A stretch of 64,000 bases of DNA from Methylobacterium sp. SyP6R (GCF_019216885.1 NZ_JAAQRC020000001.1:1550001-1614000), one strand, 5' to 3'. Positions 26,669 to 37,205 are shown, counted from the stretch's first letter. Notes: generated from the letters alone by a model not told the origin. Numbers and translations are program-made.

Positions 26669-27130
26669 CTACGAACCCGGCTCCGCCGCCCCGTCGGCCT
26701 CCCGCCCGATCATCTCCCGCAGGGCCGCCCCGGTCGGCCCGGCGAGGACGTCGGCGAGGGTGAAGCGGTCGAGTTCGCGCACGAAGCTCCGCTCGGCCGC
26801 GTCGAGGGCGTGCTTGAGCAGGCAGCGGCCGGCGAGCGGGCAGGGGCCGCGGGCGCATTCGACGAGGCAGCCGAGACCTTCGAGTTCCGCCACCACGGCG
26901 CCGAGCCGCACCGCCTCCGGCGGCAGGGCCAGGCGCACGCCGCCGGCGCGGCCCTGCCGCGCCTCGATGTAGCCGGCGCCGGCGAGCCCCCGCGCCACCT
27001 TCTGGAGATGGTGCAGCGACACCCCGAAGGCGCGGGCGACGGCCGGCGTCGTCGTCCAGGCGCCGGCCTCCACCGCCGCGAGGTAGAGCAGCAGGCGCAG
27101 CGACAGGTCGGTGTAGAGCGAGAGCCGCAG
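26669..27130 (-). CDS. nsrR: Rrf2-family iron-sulfur repressor, NsrR-like, CTG start
   Basis: The 153-residue protein aligns in order with NsrR: N-terminal RLSLYTDLSLRLLLYLA, a winged helix (HHLQKVARGLAGAGYIE) with Gly-rich wing, and cysteines 92, 97 and 103 in the spacing C-x4-C-x5-C, as in NsrR. It should bind a [4Fe-4S] or [2Fe-2S] cluster and repress NO-stress genes. No ATG, GTG or TTG exists upstream of codon 20; CTG at 27130 fits the conserved N-terminus exactly and is preceded by GGAAGGA. It converges on the VOC gene. No NO-detoxifying gene is next to it. Confidence 0.75.
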   Translation of the reverse strand: MRLSLYTDLSLRLLLYLAAVEAGAWTTTPAVARAFGVSLHHLQKVARGLAGAGYIEARQGRAGGVRLALPPEAVRLGAVVAELEGLGCLVECARGPCPLAGRCLLKHALDAAERSFVRELDRFTLADVLAGPTGAALREMIGREADGAAEPGS

Positions 27131-27585
27131 GGGTGCCGTCCTTCCTTCGCGGCCGTCCGTGCCTTCGCGGCCGTCCTTGGCGGATGCCGCCCCGCTGCCC
27201 GCCCCCGGGCCGTCGGGACCGCGCGGTCGCTCCCGGCCGAAGCGCGGCCGTCGCGGGGCGCCAGCCTATCGTATGTCGGGCCGGCCGAGAAAGCCACGGG
27301 CACGGTTGTATCGTGGCCGAGCGGATGCAACCTCGCGACCACGGCCGCAGCGGAGGACCGGCCGCCGGCATGCGCTGACGCAAGCGGGCGCCAGTCGATG
27401 GTGGCATAATCTGGTAATTTTCATACTTGTTTGAAGCGAGAGGGAAAATCGCGTTCGATAAACATTTGCGAGGGCGGGGATTGTCGGGTCGGCCTAGTCA
27501 ATCGTCACCGGGCCCCGATCGGCAGGGCCGGCCGGTGGGCTCCGGAGATTCGGTCCGGAGGCCCCCTCACACATTGGGGCAACCC

Positions 27586-27822
27586 GTGCCGCACTACTTC
27601 TTCGACATCAACGACCACGACCTGTCGCATCGCGACGACGAGGGCAGCGACTGGCCGAGCCGCGAGGCCGCCCAGGCCCATGCCATGCGGATCCTGGCCG
27701 ACATCGCCCGCGACGAGGCCCGCCGCCAGGACCGGCTCCACCTGTTCGTGACCATCCGCGACGAGCGCCGCACCGTCCTCGCCATCGCGTCCCTGGCCGT
27801 CGCCTGCACCTGGCTGGATTGA
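27586..27822 (+). CDS. DUF6894-like small protein
   Basis: The 78-residue protein begins MPHYFFDINDHD (GTG start) and contains SREAAQAHAMRILADIARDEA, the pattern of the DUF6894 family that is abundant in Methylobacterium and rhizobia. Function unknown. The 3' end and following bases contain imperfect CTGGATTGA repeats (27,811-27,870). Confidence 0.8.
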   Translation: MPHYFFDINDHDLSHRDDEGSDWPSREAAQAHAMRILADIARDEARRQDRLHLFVTIRDERRTVLAIASLAVACTWLD

Positions 27823-27969
27823 CCCTGGCTGGATTGAGTCTGACTGGATCGAGCCCCATCGGATCGGCCGATGGTCCCTCGCGGCCCGGCACATACCGTC
27901 GCGCCCCGAAACCGCCCTCCCGGCGGACCGTTACCCCCGCGCTTTAACCCATGTTGGCAGCGAGGCGAC

Positions 27970-29847
27970 GTGACGGACCGGCCGATCGAGGACTACGCCA
28001 TCATCGGCGATACCTGCACGACGGCGCTCGTCGCCCGGGACGGGTCGATCGACTGGCTGTGCTGGCCCTGCCACGACAGCCCGGCCGTCTTCCTGCGCCT
28101 CCTCGACGAGGAGAAGGGCGGGGCCTGCGAGATCCTGCTCGAGGGGTTGCGCGAGACGCATCGGCGCTACCGGCCCGGCACCACCATCCTGGAGACCACC
28201 TTCGTCACCGCGACCGGCCGCCTGACGCTCACCGATCTCATGCCGCTGCACCCGCTCGACGCGGTCCCGGACGAGGGCCCGGACGGCGCGCCCCACGGCC
28301 GGATCCTGCGCCTCGCCACCTGCGAGGCCGGCACGGTGACCGGCCGCTTCCGGGTCCGCTCGACCTTCGACTACGCCCGCGACGGCGCCGTCCTCGACGC
28401 GGAAGCGGGCGGGACGGTCCTGTGCCGGCGGCTCTCGAAGCCCGAGGGCGTGCGCGTCGCCGCCACGGTGCCGCTGACGATCGCCGGCGACCGGGTCGAG
28501 GCGGCATTCTCCTTGGCGGCCGGGGAGGGGGCGACGCTGGTCCTCTCCCACCGCGAGGACGACGACGGCGATATCGGGCAGGCCGCCGCGAGCCTGTCGG
28601 CGACGGAACGCTACTGGCAGGAATGGTCCGGCCGCTGCACCTATGACGGGCCGCACCGCGACGACGTCGTGCGCAGCGCACTCGTGCTCAAGCTCCTGAC
28701 CCACGCCCCCTCCGGCGGGATCATCGCGGCCGCCACCACCAGCCTGCCGGAGGCGGTGCCGGGCACCCGCAACTTCGATTACCGCTACGTCTGGATGCGG
28801 GATGCGAGCTTCACCGTCACGGCCTTCGTCAATCTCGGCTACCTGCGCGAGGCGGCGGAGTTCCTGCGCTTCCTGCGCGACGCCGACGGGACCCGCGGCC
28901 GCGACCTGGAACTGATGTACGGCATCAACGGGCGCGTACCCGAGGAGGAGATCCTCGACCACCTGCGCGGCTGGCGCGGCTGCGCGCCGGTGCGGATCGG
29001 CAACGCGGCCTCGGGCCAGCACCAGTACGACATCTACGGCGAGTTCCTGGTGGCGCTCCACGCCTTCCTCGACGCCGTCGACTACGACCCGCCGGTGAAG
29101 GTCAACGACCATCTGCCCGAGGTGCTCGGGCACCTCACCGATCACGTCATCCGCTGCCGCCACGCCGCCGATCACGGCATCTGGGAACTGCGCGACGAGA
29201 CGCGCCAGATCCTGCACACCAAGGGCATGCTCTGGGTCGCCCTCGACCGGGCGGTGCAGATCGCCGGGGTCCTCGACGTGGCGGCGCCCGAGCGGGTCGA
29301 GGAATGGCGAAGGGCCGCCGCCGAGATCCGGGCCGAGTACCACGAGAAGGGCTGGAACGCCCACGTCGGGGCCTACACCCAGTCTTATGGCTCCGACGAC
29401 CTCGACGCGGCGGTTTTGCGCACGGTGCTGTTCGGCGCGTTCGACGCCGGGTCGCCCCGGGTCGCGGCGACGCTTCGTGCGGTGAGCGAAGGCCTCGGCG
29501 ACGGCGACCTGATCTACCGCTACCGCAACGCCGACGGGTTCGAGCACCCGGAGGCGACCTTCGCGGCCTGCGCCTTCTGGCGCGTCGGCTGCCTGGCGCT
29601 CGCCGGGCGCACGGAGGAGGCCGAGCCGCTCTTCGCGCGGCTGCTGGCGCGGGGCAACGACCTCGGGCTGTTCGCCGAGGAGATCGACGCCGGGACGGGC
29701 GAGCAGCGCGGCAACGTCCCGCAAGGGTTCACCCACATGGCGATCATCAACCACGCGGTCCGCCTCGACCGGGCGGCGCGGCACGCCGAGGCGCAGGCCC
29801 GCGGGACGATGACGGACGAGCCGTGCCGGTGGGCGGTGGGCGCCTGA
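27970..29847 (+). CDS. Glycoside hydrolase family 15 (glucoamylase/trehalase-like)
   Basis: The 625-residue enzyme starts at GTG 27970 ([21 protein letters not shown]), the usual N-terminus of the family, behind a GAGGCGA ribosome site. The beta-sandwich domain (about 1-240) precedes the (alpha/alpha)6 barrel with VWMRDASF (275-281), [13 protein letters not shown] and GLFAEEID (Glu570 or 571 as catalytic residue), then [13 protein letters not shown]. It should hydrolyse alpha-glucosides such as trehalose or starch fragments in the cytoplasm, as no signal peptide is present. 136 nt precede metG. Confidence 0.92.
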   Translation: MTDRPIEDYAIIGDTCTTALVARDGSIDWLCWPCHDSPAVFLRLLDEEKGGACEILLEGLRETHRRYRPGTTILETTFVTATGRLTLTDLMPLHPLDAVPDEGPDGAPHGRILRLATCEAGTVTGRFRVRSTFDYARDGAVLDAEAGGTVLCRRLSKPEGVRVAATVPLTIAGDRVEAAFSLAAGEGATLVLSHREDDDGDIGQAAASLSATERYWQEWSGRCTYDGPHRDDVVRSALVLKLLTHAPSGGIIAAATTSLPEAVPGTRNFDYRYVWMRDASFTVTAFVNLGYLREAAEFLRFLRDADGTRGRDLELMYGINGRVPEEEILDHLRGWRGCAPVRIGNAASGQHQYDIYGEFLVALHAFLDAVDYDPPVKVNDHLPEVLGHLTDHVIRCRHAADHGIWELRDETRQILHTKGMLWVALDRAVQIAGVLDVAAPERVEEWRRAAAEIRAEYHEKGWNAHVGAYTQSYGSDDLDAAVLRTVLFGAFDAGSPRVAATLRAVSEGLGDGDLIYRYRNADGFEHPEATFAACAFWRVGCLALAGRTEEAEPLFARLLARGNDLGLFAEEIDAGTGEQRGNVPQGFTHMAIINHAVRLDRAARHAEAQARGTMTDEPCRWAVGA

Positions 29848-29983
29848 GCGCCGGAGTGAGCGGCGGCGGAGGAAGAGCCGTCCCGGGGGGTGGGCACCGC
29901 CGCCCGAATTTGCTCTAAGGCTCGGATGGGCGCCCCGCGGGCGCCCCGACCGATCCGAAGCCTCCTATCCGGGAACCCAAGTC

Positions 29984-31531
29984 GTGGCGGGCGAGCCGTA
30001 CTTCATCACCACCGCCATCTCGTACCCCAACGGGGTGCCGCATATCGGGCATGCCTACGAGGTGATCGCCGCCGATGCCATCGCGCGCTTCAAGCGCCTC
30101 GACGGTTACGACGTGTTCTTCACCACCGGCACCGACGAGCACGGCCTCAAGATCCAGCAGACCGCCGCCAAGGCCGGGATCAGCCCGCGCGCCTTCGTCG
30201 ACGATATGGCGCCGCGCTTCCGCGCCATGGCCGAGCGGCTCGACTGCTCGTTCGACCGCTTCATCCGCACCACCGATGCCGACCACATCGCCTCCGCTCA
30301 AGCCCTGTGGCGCCGGATGGAGGAGAACGGCGACATCTACCTCGCCAAGTATGCCGGCTGGTACTCGGTCCGCGACGAGGCCTATTACGACGAATCCGAG
30401 CTCGTCACCTCAGCCGACGGCAGCCGCCGGGCCGAGAAGACCGGCACGCCGGTCGAGTGGGTCGAGGAGGAGAGCTATTTCTTCCGGCTCTCGGCCTATG
30501 GCGAGCGCCTGCTCGCCCTCTACGAGGCGAACCCGGACTTCATCGGCCCCGATTCGCGCCGCAACGAGGTGACGAGCTTCGTCCGCTCCGGCCTCCAGGA
30601 TTTATCCGTCAGCCGCACCACCTTCGACTGGGGCGTCCCGGTGCCGGGCAACCCGGCCCACGTGATGTATGTCTGGGTCGACGCGCTGACCAACTACATC
30701 ACCTCCTGCGGCTTTCCCGACGAGGGCGACCCGCGCTGGCGCCACTGGCCGGCCGACCTCCACGTCATCGGCAAGGACATCATCCGTTTCCACGCGGTCT
30801 ACTGGCCGGCCTTCCTGATGTCGGCCGGTCTCCCGGTGCCCAAGCGCGTCTTCGGTCACGGCTTCCTCCTCAACAAGGGAGAGAAGATGTCGAAGTCGGT
30901 CGGCAACGTCGTCGACCCGGTGGGGCTGGCCGACATCTACGGCGTCGATCCCCTGCGCTACTTCGTGCTGCGCGAGGTGCCGTTCGGCCAGGACGGCAGC
31001 TACTCGCACGAGGCGATCGTCAACCGGCTCAATGCCGACCTCGCCAACGACCTCGGCAACCTCGCCCAGCGCTCGCTGACCATGATCGCCCGCAATTGCG
31101 GGGGGCAGGTGCCTCAGGCCGGCGAGCCGGCCGCCGCCGACCGGGCGCTGCTGGCGCTCGCCGACGCGCTGCCGGAGAAGGCGAGGGGGCTGATGCAGGA
31201 TCTCGCCCTGCACGCGGTGCTCGCCGAGATCTGGGCCGTGGTGGCGGAGGCCAACCGCTACTTCGCCGGTCAGGAGCCGTGGGCCCTGCGCAAGACCGAC
31301 CCGGCCCGGATGGAAGCAGTGCTCTACACCACCGCCGAGGTGCTGCGGGCGGTCGGCATCCTGGTCCAGCCCTTCATCCCGAACGCCGCCGCGCGGCTCC
31401 TCGACCTGCTGGCGGTGGCGCCGGACGCGCGCAAGCTCGCCGATGTCGGGCCGGAGCATCGCCTCGTGCCCGGCACGAGCCTGCCGGCGCCGAGCCCGAT
31501 CTTCCCGCGCTACGTGGAGCCCGAGGCGTGA
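29984..31531 (+). CDS. metG: Methionyl-tRNA synthetase
   Basis: The 515-residue class Ia enzyme charges tRNA-Met. GTG 29984 begins [17 protein letters not shown]; the HIGH motif is PHIGHAY (19-25) and KMSKS is EKMSKSVGN (300-308). It is the shorter MetG form without a four-cysteine zinc knuckle. The TGA stop overlaps the tatD GTG (GTGA), implying translational coupling in a metG-tatD-MBL operon, a common alphaproteobacterial order. Confidence 0.97.
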   Translation: MAGEPYFITTAISYPNGVPHIGHAYEVIAADAIARFKRLDGYDVFFTTGTDEHGLKIQQTAAKAGISPRAFVDDMAPRFRAMAERLDCSFDRFIRTTDADHIASAQALWRRMEENGDIYLAKYAGWYSVRDEAYYDESELVTSADGSRRAEKTGTPVEWVEEESYFFRLSAYGERLLALYEANPDFIGPDSRRNEVTSFVRSGLQDLSVSRTTFDWGVPVPGNPAHVMYVWVDALTNYITSCGFPDEGDPRWRHWPADLHVIGKDIIRFHAVYWPAFLMSAGLPVPKRVFGHGFLLNKGEKMSKSVGNVVDPVGLADIYGVDPLRYFVLREVPFGQDGSYSHEAIVNRLNADLANDLGNLAQRSLTMIARNCGGQVPQAGEPAAADRALLALADALPEKARGLMQDLALHAVLAEIWAVVAEANRYFAGQEPWALRKTDPARMEAVLYTTAEVLRAVGILVQPFIPNAAARLLDLLAVAPDARKLADVGPEHRLVPGTSLPAPSPIFPRYVEPEA

Positions 31532-32322
31532 GCCTGGTCGACAGCCATTGCCACCTCGACTCGCCCGGCCTCGCCGAGCGGCTGCCCGAGGTGCTGGCCC
31601 GCGCCAAGGCCGCCGGGATCGACCGGATGGTGACGATCTCGACCCGTGTCGCCCGGTTCGAGACCTACCGGGCCCTGAGCGAGGCCCACCCGGAGGTTTT
31701 CTTCACGATCGGCACCCACCCGCATCAGGCGGGCGAGGAGCCGGACGTGCCGGCGAGCGAGATCGTCGCCCTGTCGCGCCATCCGCGCTGCATCGGCATC
31801 GGCGAGGCGGGGCTCGACTACCATTACGACACCGCGCCCCGGGACGTTCAGCAGAAGGTCTTTCGCACCCACATCGCGGCCGCGCGCGAGAGCGGGCTGC
31901 CGCTCGTCATCCACGCCCGCGAGGCGGACGAGGACGTCGGCCGCATCCTCACCGAGGAGATGGCGCGCGGGCCGTTCAAGGCGGTGCTGCACTGCTTCTC
32001 GTCGGGGCGGCGGCTGGCCGAGATCGGGGTCGAGCTCGGCCTCTCTATCTCGTTCTCCGGCATCGTCACCTTCCGCAACTCGGACGAGATCCGGTCGATC
32101 GCCAAGGGAGTGCCGCACGAGCGCCTTCTGGTCGAGACCGACGCGCCCTATCTGGCGCCGGTGCCGCATCGGGGCCGGCCGAACGAGCCGGCCTTCGTCG
32201 CCGACACCGCCCGGGTGCTGGCCGAGACCGTGGGGCTTGCCCCCGACGCGCTGGCAAGCCTCACCACCGCCAATTTCGATCGCCTGTTCGACAAGGCCGC
32301 CGCGCACAGCCGAGGGCTCTGA
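31528..32322 (+). CDS. tatD: TatD-family metal-dependent DNase
   Basis: The 264-residue TIM-barrel hydrolase has all metal ligands: DSHCHLD (5-11), [25 protein letters not shown] and [10 protein letters not shown]. TatD proteins are 3'-5' exonucleases acting in repair. GTG 31528 overlaps the metG stop. The MBL gene starts 5 nt after its stop. Confidence 0.95.
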   Translation: MSLVDSHCHLDSPGLAERLPEVLARAKAAGIDRMVTISTRVARFETYRALSEAHPEVFFTIGTHPHQAGEEPDVPASEIVALSRHPRCIGIGEAGLDYHYDTAPRDVQQKVFRTHIAAARESGLPLVIHAREADEDVGRILTEEMARGPFKAVLHCFSSGRRLAEIGVELGLSISFSGIVTFRNSDEIRSIAKGVPHERLLVETDAPYLAPVPHRGRPNEPAFVADTARVLAETVGLAPDALASLTTANFDRLFDKAAAHSRGL

Positions 32323-32326
32323 CCGC

Positions 32327-33136
32327 ATGCCGACCCTGACCCTTCGCATCCTGGGCTGCGGCTCCTCGGGCGGCGTGCCGCGGGTCGGCTATGGCTGGGG
32401 CGCCTGCGACCCGGCCGATTCGCGCAACCGGCGCCGACGCTGCTCGCTCCTGGTCGAGCGCCGGGACGCGGAAGACCAGGCGACCACCGTTCTCGTCGAC
32501 ACCTCGCCGGACCTGCGCGAGCAGCTCCTCGACGCCGGGGTGCAGCGCCTCGACGGCATCCTGTTCACCCATTCCCACGCCGACCACACCCACGGCATCG
32601 ACGACGTGCGCCCGCTGGTGATCCACATGCGCCGGCGCATCCCGGTCCATGCCGATGCGGACACCTCGGCCTTGCTGCGCGCCCGCTTCGCCTATTGCTT
32701 CACCTCGCGGGAAGGCAGCCTCTACCCGCCGATCCTCGACCTGCACGCGCTCGAGACCGGCACGCCGGTGACCGTCGCGGGCCCGGGCGGGACGGTGACG
32801 GCGACCGCCTTCACGATGGAGCACGGGCCCGAGGAGAAGGCGTTGGGCTTCCGCTTCGCCGATGCGGCCTACGCGCCCGACGTCAGCACCATGCCCGACG
32901 CGGCCAAGGCCCGTTTGCGCAACCTCGACCTCCTGATCGTCGATGCGCTGCGCGACTCGCCCCATCCGACCCATTTCTCGGTGTCCGACGCCCTGGCGCT
33001 GATCGAGGAGGTGGCGCCGCGCCGCGCCATCCTGACCAACCTCCACACCGACCTCGATTACGAGACCTTGCGCCGGCGCCTGCCGCCCGGGGTGGTGCCG
33101 GCCTATGACGGGCTGTCGGTGACGGTCGACGGCTGA
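32327..33136 (+). CDS. MBL-fold hydrolase (PhnP-like)
   Basis: The 269-residue metallo-beta-lactamase-fold protein has FTHSHADHTHG (His82, His84, Asp86, His87), HGPEEKALGFRF and TNLHTDLDY, and the LGCGSSGGVPRV opening typical of cyclic phosphodiesterase PhnP-like proteins. It likely cleaves a phosphodiester. It is the third gene of the metG operon. Its last 34 nt overlap the 3' end of the opposing cupin gene. Confidence 0.9.
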   Translation: MPTLTLRILGCGSSGGVPRVGYGWGACDPADSRNRRRRCSLLVERRDAEDQATTVLVDTSPDLREQLLDAGVQRLDGILFTHSHADHTHGIDDVRPLVIHMRRRIPVHADADTSALLRARFAYCFTSREGSLYPPILDLHALETGTPVTVAGPGGTVTATAFTMEHGPEEKALGFRFADAAYAPDVSTMPDAAKARLRNLDLLIVDALRDSPHPTHFSVSDALALIEEVAPRRAILTNLHTDLDYETLRRRLPPGVVPAYDGLSVTVDG

Positions 33137-33489
33137 TCCGCCGGCCGGAGATGGACCGCGAGCCAGAGCGTCGGTTCGTCGGGGCTGGTCCACTCGACCC
33201 GGTGGCGCAGCCGCGCCGGGATCAGCAGGTGGTCGCCGGGGCTAAGCCGCCGGGGCGCCGTCTCGCCGTGCAGGTGCAGGCCGGCGCTCCCTGAGAGCAG
33301 CACGACCCATTCGTCCCAGGGCTGGTCGTACCAGAAGCCCGGCGGGCTGGCCTGGCCGGTCGAGACGATCCGCTCGATGCGAGCGTGCGGGGTTTGGGCC
33401 AGGAGGTCGACCCGTTCATCGGGCTGAGGCGTGGCGGGCAGGCCGGAAAAGAGGTTGGCGGTCGGTGGGTACACCGGTTCAGAGGTCAT
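33103..33489 (-). CDS. Cupin-domain protein
   Basis: The 128-residue single-domain cupin contains WDEWVVLLSGSAGLHLHGE and SPGDHLLIPARLRHRVEWT, the two conserved cupin motifs with metal-binding His. Its activity cannot be predicted. It starts inside the upstream antitoxin-like gene (11-nt overlap), so translation is coupled. It overlaps the opposing MBL gene. Confidence 0.85.
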   Translation of the reverse strand: MTSEPVYPPTANLFSGLPATPQPDERVDLLAQTPHARIERIVSTGQASPPGFWYDQPWDEWVVLLSGSAGLHLHGETAPRRLSPGDHLLIPARLRHRVEWTSPDEPTLWLAVHLRPADQPSTVTDSPS

Positions 33490-33697
33490 GTTTCGCCCAG
33501 ATCGCTGCGACCTCCTCGTCGCTGGCGAACTCGCCCCGCTCGGCCTGCGCGAGGGACGTGGCGAACGACGCCTTCTCCTCGGGGCTGAGAACGACGAGGC
33601 TCCGCTCGTCGTCGATGACGGCCAGCATGGCACGAGCGACATCGTCCTGCGCTTGCGAGCGGACGCGCGCGACGGCTTCTTCGAGAAGGTCGGTCAT
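33479..33697 (-). CDS. Small acidic antitoxin-like protein
   Basis: The 72-residue product (MTDLLEEAVARVRSQAQDDV... AIWAKHDL) is helical and acidic, and resembles short antitoxins found before RelE-type toxins, but the gene that follows is a cupin. ATG 33697 or ATG 33706 may start it. It overlaps the cupin by 11 nt. Confidence 0.65.
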   Translation of the reverse strand: MTDLLEEAVARVRSQAQDDVARAMLAVIDDERSLVVLSPEEKASFATSLAQAERGEFASDEEVAAIWAKHDL

Positions 33698-33970
33698 AAC
33701 CGGCATCCTGCACCTGATTCGCGTCGGACAGAAGGATATCCGAAGCACGGGCCGACGGGCCTCGGACACGCCCGGAGAATACTCCCGTCAGGCCCCACTC
33801 GGCATTCTGGTTCCATAAGATTCCTTATGCGAATTGCGGATCATGGCTCCGTGCGGGGGGATCGGGCGAGCGGACCGGCCCCTCGCCCGGCGACGATGGA
33901 CGCGACTCGGCCTTCGGGACGGAACGCCCCGAAAACCGTGTCGCCCCCAAAGCCGCGTCGCCTGGACGGT

Positions 33971-34483
33971 TCAGCGCGGTCCACCGCCCCGGCGCATCGC
34001 GATCTCCTGTCCCTCCTGCTGGAGCGCGCCGGACGGGGCCAGGCTCTCGTTCGGGATCGGGGTCATGCCCTCGTGCGCGGTGCGCGATTCCGGCCGGTCG
34101 GCGGCCGGATCGCCGGCCTCCCGCCGCAGCGCCAGGGCGCGCCGGGCATGGGAGACCAGGCTGCCGCGGGCCTCGGCGGTGCGGCGGCGCTCCCGCTCCT
34201 TGTTGGCGCGCTTGACGGCCGAGGCGAGCAGCCCCGCCTTCTGCCGCGAGCCGGTGTCGTCCGAGGCCGGCCGCGCGCCCGAGGGCGCCGCCCGTCCGCG
34301 GATCTCGCGGCGCTGACGGTGGGCGATCCCGCGCGCCCGGTCCCGGCGCTCGCGCAGGCGGTGGATCAGGTCGTCGAGGTCGCGGTCGGCGATATCCTGG
34401 ATGCGGGGATGATGCGACCGGCCGACGAGCTCGGCCTCGTCGGCGGTCAGCAGGCGGGCTTCCTGGCGGCTCGAGATGGTCAC
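33971..34483 (-). CDS. Hypothetical basic protein
   Basis: The 170-residue product (GTG start, GGAGCAG upstream) is rich in Arg, Ala, Glu and His. MTISSRQEARLLTADEAELVGRSHHPRI opens it, and the middle (residues 40-60) is a probable helix of alternating charged residues. No domain is recognised. Regions on both sides (33,698-33,970 and 34,484-34,775) appear gene-free. Confidence 0.55.
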   Translation of the reverse strand: MTISSRQEARLLTADEAELVGRSHHPRIQDIADRDLDDLIHRLRERRDRARGIAHRQRREIRGRAAPSGARPASDDTGSRQKAGLLASAVKRANKERERRRTAEARGSLVSHARRALALRREAGDPAADRPESRTAHEGMTPIPNESLAPSGALQQEGQEIAMRRGGGPR

Positions 34484-34775
34484 AGGGCTGCTCCGTCGAT
34501 GCGTGGGCTGGGGCAGTCCGGAGCGCGGCTCGTTGGGCGCACCCCGTCCTCGTGCAGAGGAAGCCCAGGGAGAAAGCGTGGTTCCGCGGTGCTTGATCGT
34601 GACGCAGAGGCCGAAAATCCGGGATTAAGTGTCGATTTCGGGCGTCGCGCCCGGCGCGGCGCATCGTGAACAGCCTACCGGCTGCCAATGTGCGCGAGAT
34701 GGTCTGACCAAAAGGTATCCGGACGCCAAGAATATCCGGACGAAGAGTCGTCCGCTCGACGAGGCGCATCTTCTT

Positions 34776-35180
34776 TCAGCGCGCTTTGAATGGTGCGACG
34801 GCCGGCAATTCGCGCGAGACAGGCATGCCATTGATGACGGAGTGGATGATACGTCGCCCATCCAGGCCGATGACGACATGCTCGCCCGGCTTCGCGTGCG
34901 TGATCGTGTCCGCGATGGCCTCGACTCGCTCCAGGATCAGGCGTCGCTTGTTGTATGGCAGGGCCACGACCGCGATGGAGCGGCCCTGGAGGCTCTGCTG
35001 ATAGGCCATGTTCTTGTCGTTGGTGACGAGCACCGAGAAGCCGGCCTCCTCGATCGTCTTGAGCAATGCGCCGTTGCCGAGCGCTGCCCATGGTCGGGGA
35101 AAGCGGTTGGCGTCGATCCCGTGATCGCGCAAGGCCTGGACGAGCTGGCGTGGAACGCCCTCGTCGACGACCGTCTTCAC
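34776..35180 (-). CDS. DUF5615-type PIN-like toxin
   Basis: The 134-residue protein begins VKTVVDEGVPRQLVQALRDHGID (DEG with acidic PIN residue) and contains VLVTNDKNMAYQQ, the NDxD-like segment of DUF5615 PIN-like ribonucleases. GTG 35180 overlaps the DUF433 stop by four bases (GTGA), giving a standard antitoxin-toxin operon. It should cleave RNA when free. Confidence 0.8.
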   Translation of the reverse strand: MKTVVDEGVPRQLVQALRDHGIDANRFPRPWAALGNGALLKTIEEAGFSVLVTNDKNMAYQQSLQGRSIAVVALPYNKRRLILERVEAIADTITHAKPGEHVVIGLDGRRIIHSVINGMPVSRELPAVAPFKAR

Positions 35181-35425
35181 GCCGCCCTCGGGCCGGCGAC
35201 CGCCTGCGCGGCGAATTCGAGCACGGCCACGACGTCGTCCCGGTTCAAGGCCTCGTAGGTATCCAGGATCTCGTCCAGAGACAGGCCGTCGGCCAGGTTC
35301 TCGAACACGACCTCGACCGGCACGCGCGTGCCGCGAAAGACCCGGCGGCCCGCGAGGATGGCCGGGTTCGAGACCACGATGTCGTCCAGTGACTGGGGCG
35401 TGCCAGGCGATCGGGGGGGCGTCAT
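35177..35425 (-). CDS. DUF433 antitoxin
   Basis: The 82-residue protein has VSNPAILAGRRVFRGTRVPVEVVFENLADG and LDEILDTYEALNRDDVVAVLEF, the complete DUF433 pattern (HTH-like antitoxin). It precedes and overlaps the DUF5615 toxin, so it should neutralise it and repress the operon. Confidence 0.88.
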   Translation of the reverse strand: MTPPRSPGTPQSLDDIVVSNPAILAGRRVFRGTRVPVEVVFENLADGLSLDEILDTYEALNRDDVVAVLEFAAQAVAGPRAA

Positions 35426-35604
35426 CGTACGGCTCCTGCCGTGTCGCATGCGGGAGGTGCTGCTCCTGAGGTGCACGATAACCCCTTCCGGTACCTGCGT
35501 CAGGCCCCCGCCCCCGGCGCTTCGGTTTTACCGCACTACCTGATGCGCGTCGTCGGGACGCCTTCACGGGCGCAGCGCGCAACGAATGGCCCGAGACACG
35601 AGAA

Positions 35605-35628
35605 CGCCGGCCCCTCGCGGGGCCGGCG
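35605..35628 (-). terminator. Rho-independent-like terminator of htrA
   Basis: A perfect 10-bp stem CGCCGGCCCC / GGGGCCGGCG with a 4-nt loop lies 27 nt after the HtrA stop on the same strand. Confidence 0.6.
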
Positions 35629-35654
35629 CTCGCTTTCGTGACCGAAAGCCGGGA

Positions 35655-37205
35655 TCAGCCGTTCTTGGTCTGCAGGCCGATCGCCACGAAGCGGGTGCCC
35701 TTGTCGTTCTTGATCCGCATCAGCACCGCCTTGCGGCCGTCGCTCTCCGCGGCGCGGATGCGACCGGCGACGTCGGACAGGGTCGAGACCGGCTGGCCGC
35801 CGACATCGAGGATGACATCGCCCTCCTGGATGCCCTTGGCCGCCGCCGGGCCGTCCGGATCGACGCCGACCACCGCGACGCCCTCCTGGCCGGCGCCGAC
35901 CTGGGCCGCCGGGGCGAGGCTGAGGCCCAGCCGCGGCTGGCTGTCGCCGCGGCTGCCACCATTGTCGTTGGCGCTCGCCACCTTGGTGTCGTTCGGCAGC
36001 GTGCCGAGGGTCACCTGGGCGGTCTCGGTCTTTCCGCTCCGGACATAGGTGAGGTCCACCTTGGTGCCGGGCTTCAGCGAGGCGATCTTGCGCGACAGCT
36101 CGCGGGCATCGGTCACCGGCTCGCCGTTCACCGCCTGCACCACGTCGCCGGCCTTGAGCCCGGCCTTGGCGGCGGGCGTGCCGTCCTGGGCGCTGTTCAC
36201 CAGCGCGCCCTTGGCCTTGTCGAGGCCGAGGCTGTCGGCGATGTCCTTCGTCACCGGCTGGATCTGGAGGCCGAGATAGCCGCGGGCGACCTTGCCGTCG
36301 GCGCGCAGCTGGTCGACCACCGCCTGCACCGTCTCCGAGGGAATCGCGAAGGCGAGGCCCACATTGCCACCCGACGGCGAGGCAATCGCGGTGTTCACGC
36401 CCACCACCTCGCCCTTGACGTCGAAGGTCGGCCCGCCGGAATTGCCCTTGTTGATCGGCGCGTCGATCTGCAGGAAGTCGTCGTAGGGGCCGGCGCCGAT
36501 GTCGCGGCCGCGGGCCGAGACGATGCCGGCGGTGACCGTGCCCCCCAAGCCGAAGGGATTGCCGATCGCCACCACCCAGTCGCCGACCTGCGGCGCGCCG
36601 TGCGACAGCTTCACGTAGGGGAATGGTGCGCCGTCGGTGACCTTGAGCAGCGCCAGATCGGTCTTCGGGTCGGTGCCGATGATCTTGGCCGGCAGGGTGC
36701 GGCCGTCGTCGAGGGTCACTTCGACCGACTTGGCGTTGTTCACCACGTGGTTGTTGGTCACCACGTAGCCGTCGGCCGAGATGAAGAAGCCGGAGCCCTG
36801 CGCCGCGCCGCCGCCGTGGCGCTGCGGGCGCTGCATGCCGCCGGGCCCGCCCTCGCCGAAGCGGCGGAAGAAGTCGCGCAGCTGCGGCGGGACGTTCTGG
36901 AGGTTCGGCTGGCCGCCGCCCTCCTCGTCGTCCGAGGCGTCGTCCTTCAGCTTCACCTTCACCGAGACCACGCCCGGCTTCACCCGGTTGACGATCGGCG
37001 CGAAGCTGCCCGGCGGGTGCTCGGTCGTGGTGATCGGGGTCTGCGGCAGGGCCTGGGCGTAGGCCGGGGTGCTGGAGGGCAGGATGGCGGTGCCGAGCGC
37101 CCCGGTGGCGACGAGGGTGACGGCGGCCACGGAGGCGAGGGCCTTGCGGTGGAAGCGGCTGGGCTCGCGGCGGGTCTCGCGGGAAGTCTCGGTGGTCTGG
37201 GACAT
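35655..37205 (-). CDS. HtrA/DegP periplasmic serine protease
   Basis: The 516-residue protein has a membrane/signal segment (residues 22-50), trypsin-like triad His153 (NNHVVN), Asp183 (TDLALL), Ser256 (GNSGGP), and two PDZ domains (about 300-390 and 430-510). It degrades or holds misfolded envelope proteins. Gly-rich, acidic linker (90-135) precedes the protease. Length equals the family's usual. Confidence 0.95.
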   Translation of the reverse strand: MSQTTETSRETRREPSRFHRKALASVAAVTLVATGALGTAILPSSTPAYAQALPQTPITTTEHPPGSFAPIVNRVKPGVVSVKVKLKDDASDDEEGGGQPNLQNVPPQLRDFFRRFGEGGPGGMQRPQRHGGGAAQGSGFFISADGYVVTNNHVVNNAKSVEVTLDDGRTLPAKIIGTDPKTDLALLKVTDGAPFPYVKLSHGAPQVGDWVVAIGNPFGLGGTVTAGIVSARGRDIGAGPYDDFLQIDAPINKGNSGGPTFDVKGEVVGVNTAIASPSGGNVGLAFAIPSETVQAVVDQLRADGKVARGYLGLQIQPVTKDIADSLGLDKAKGALVNSAQDGTPAAKAGLKAGDVVQAVNGEPVTDARELSRKIASLKPGTKVDLTYVRSGKTETAQVTLGTLPNDTKVASANDNGGSRGDSQPRLGLSLAPAAQVGAGQEGVAVVGVDPDGPAAAKGIQEGDVILDVGGQPVSTLSDVAGRIRAAESDGRKAVLMRIKNDKGTRFVAIGLQTKNG

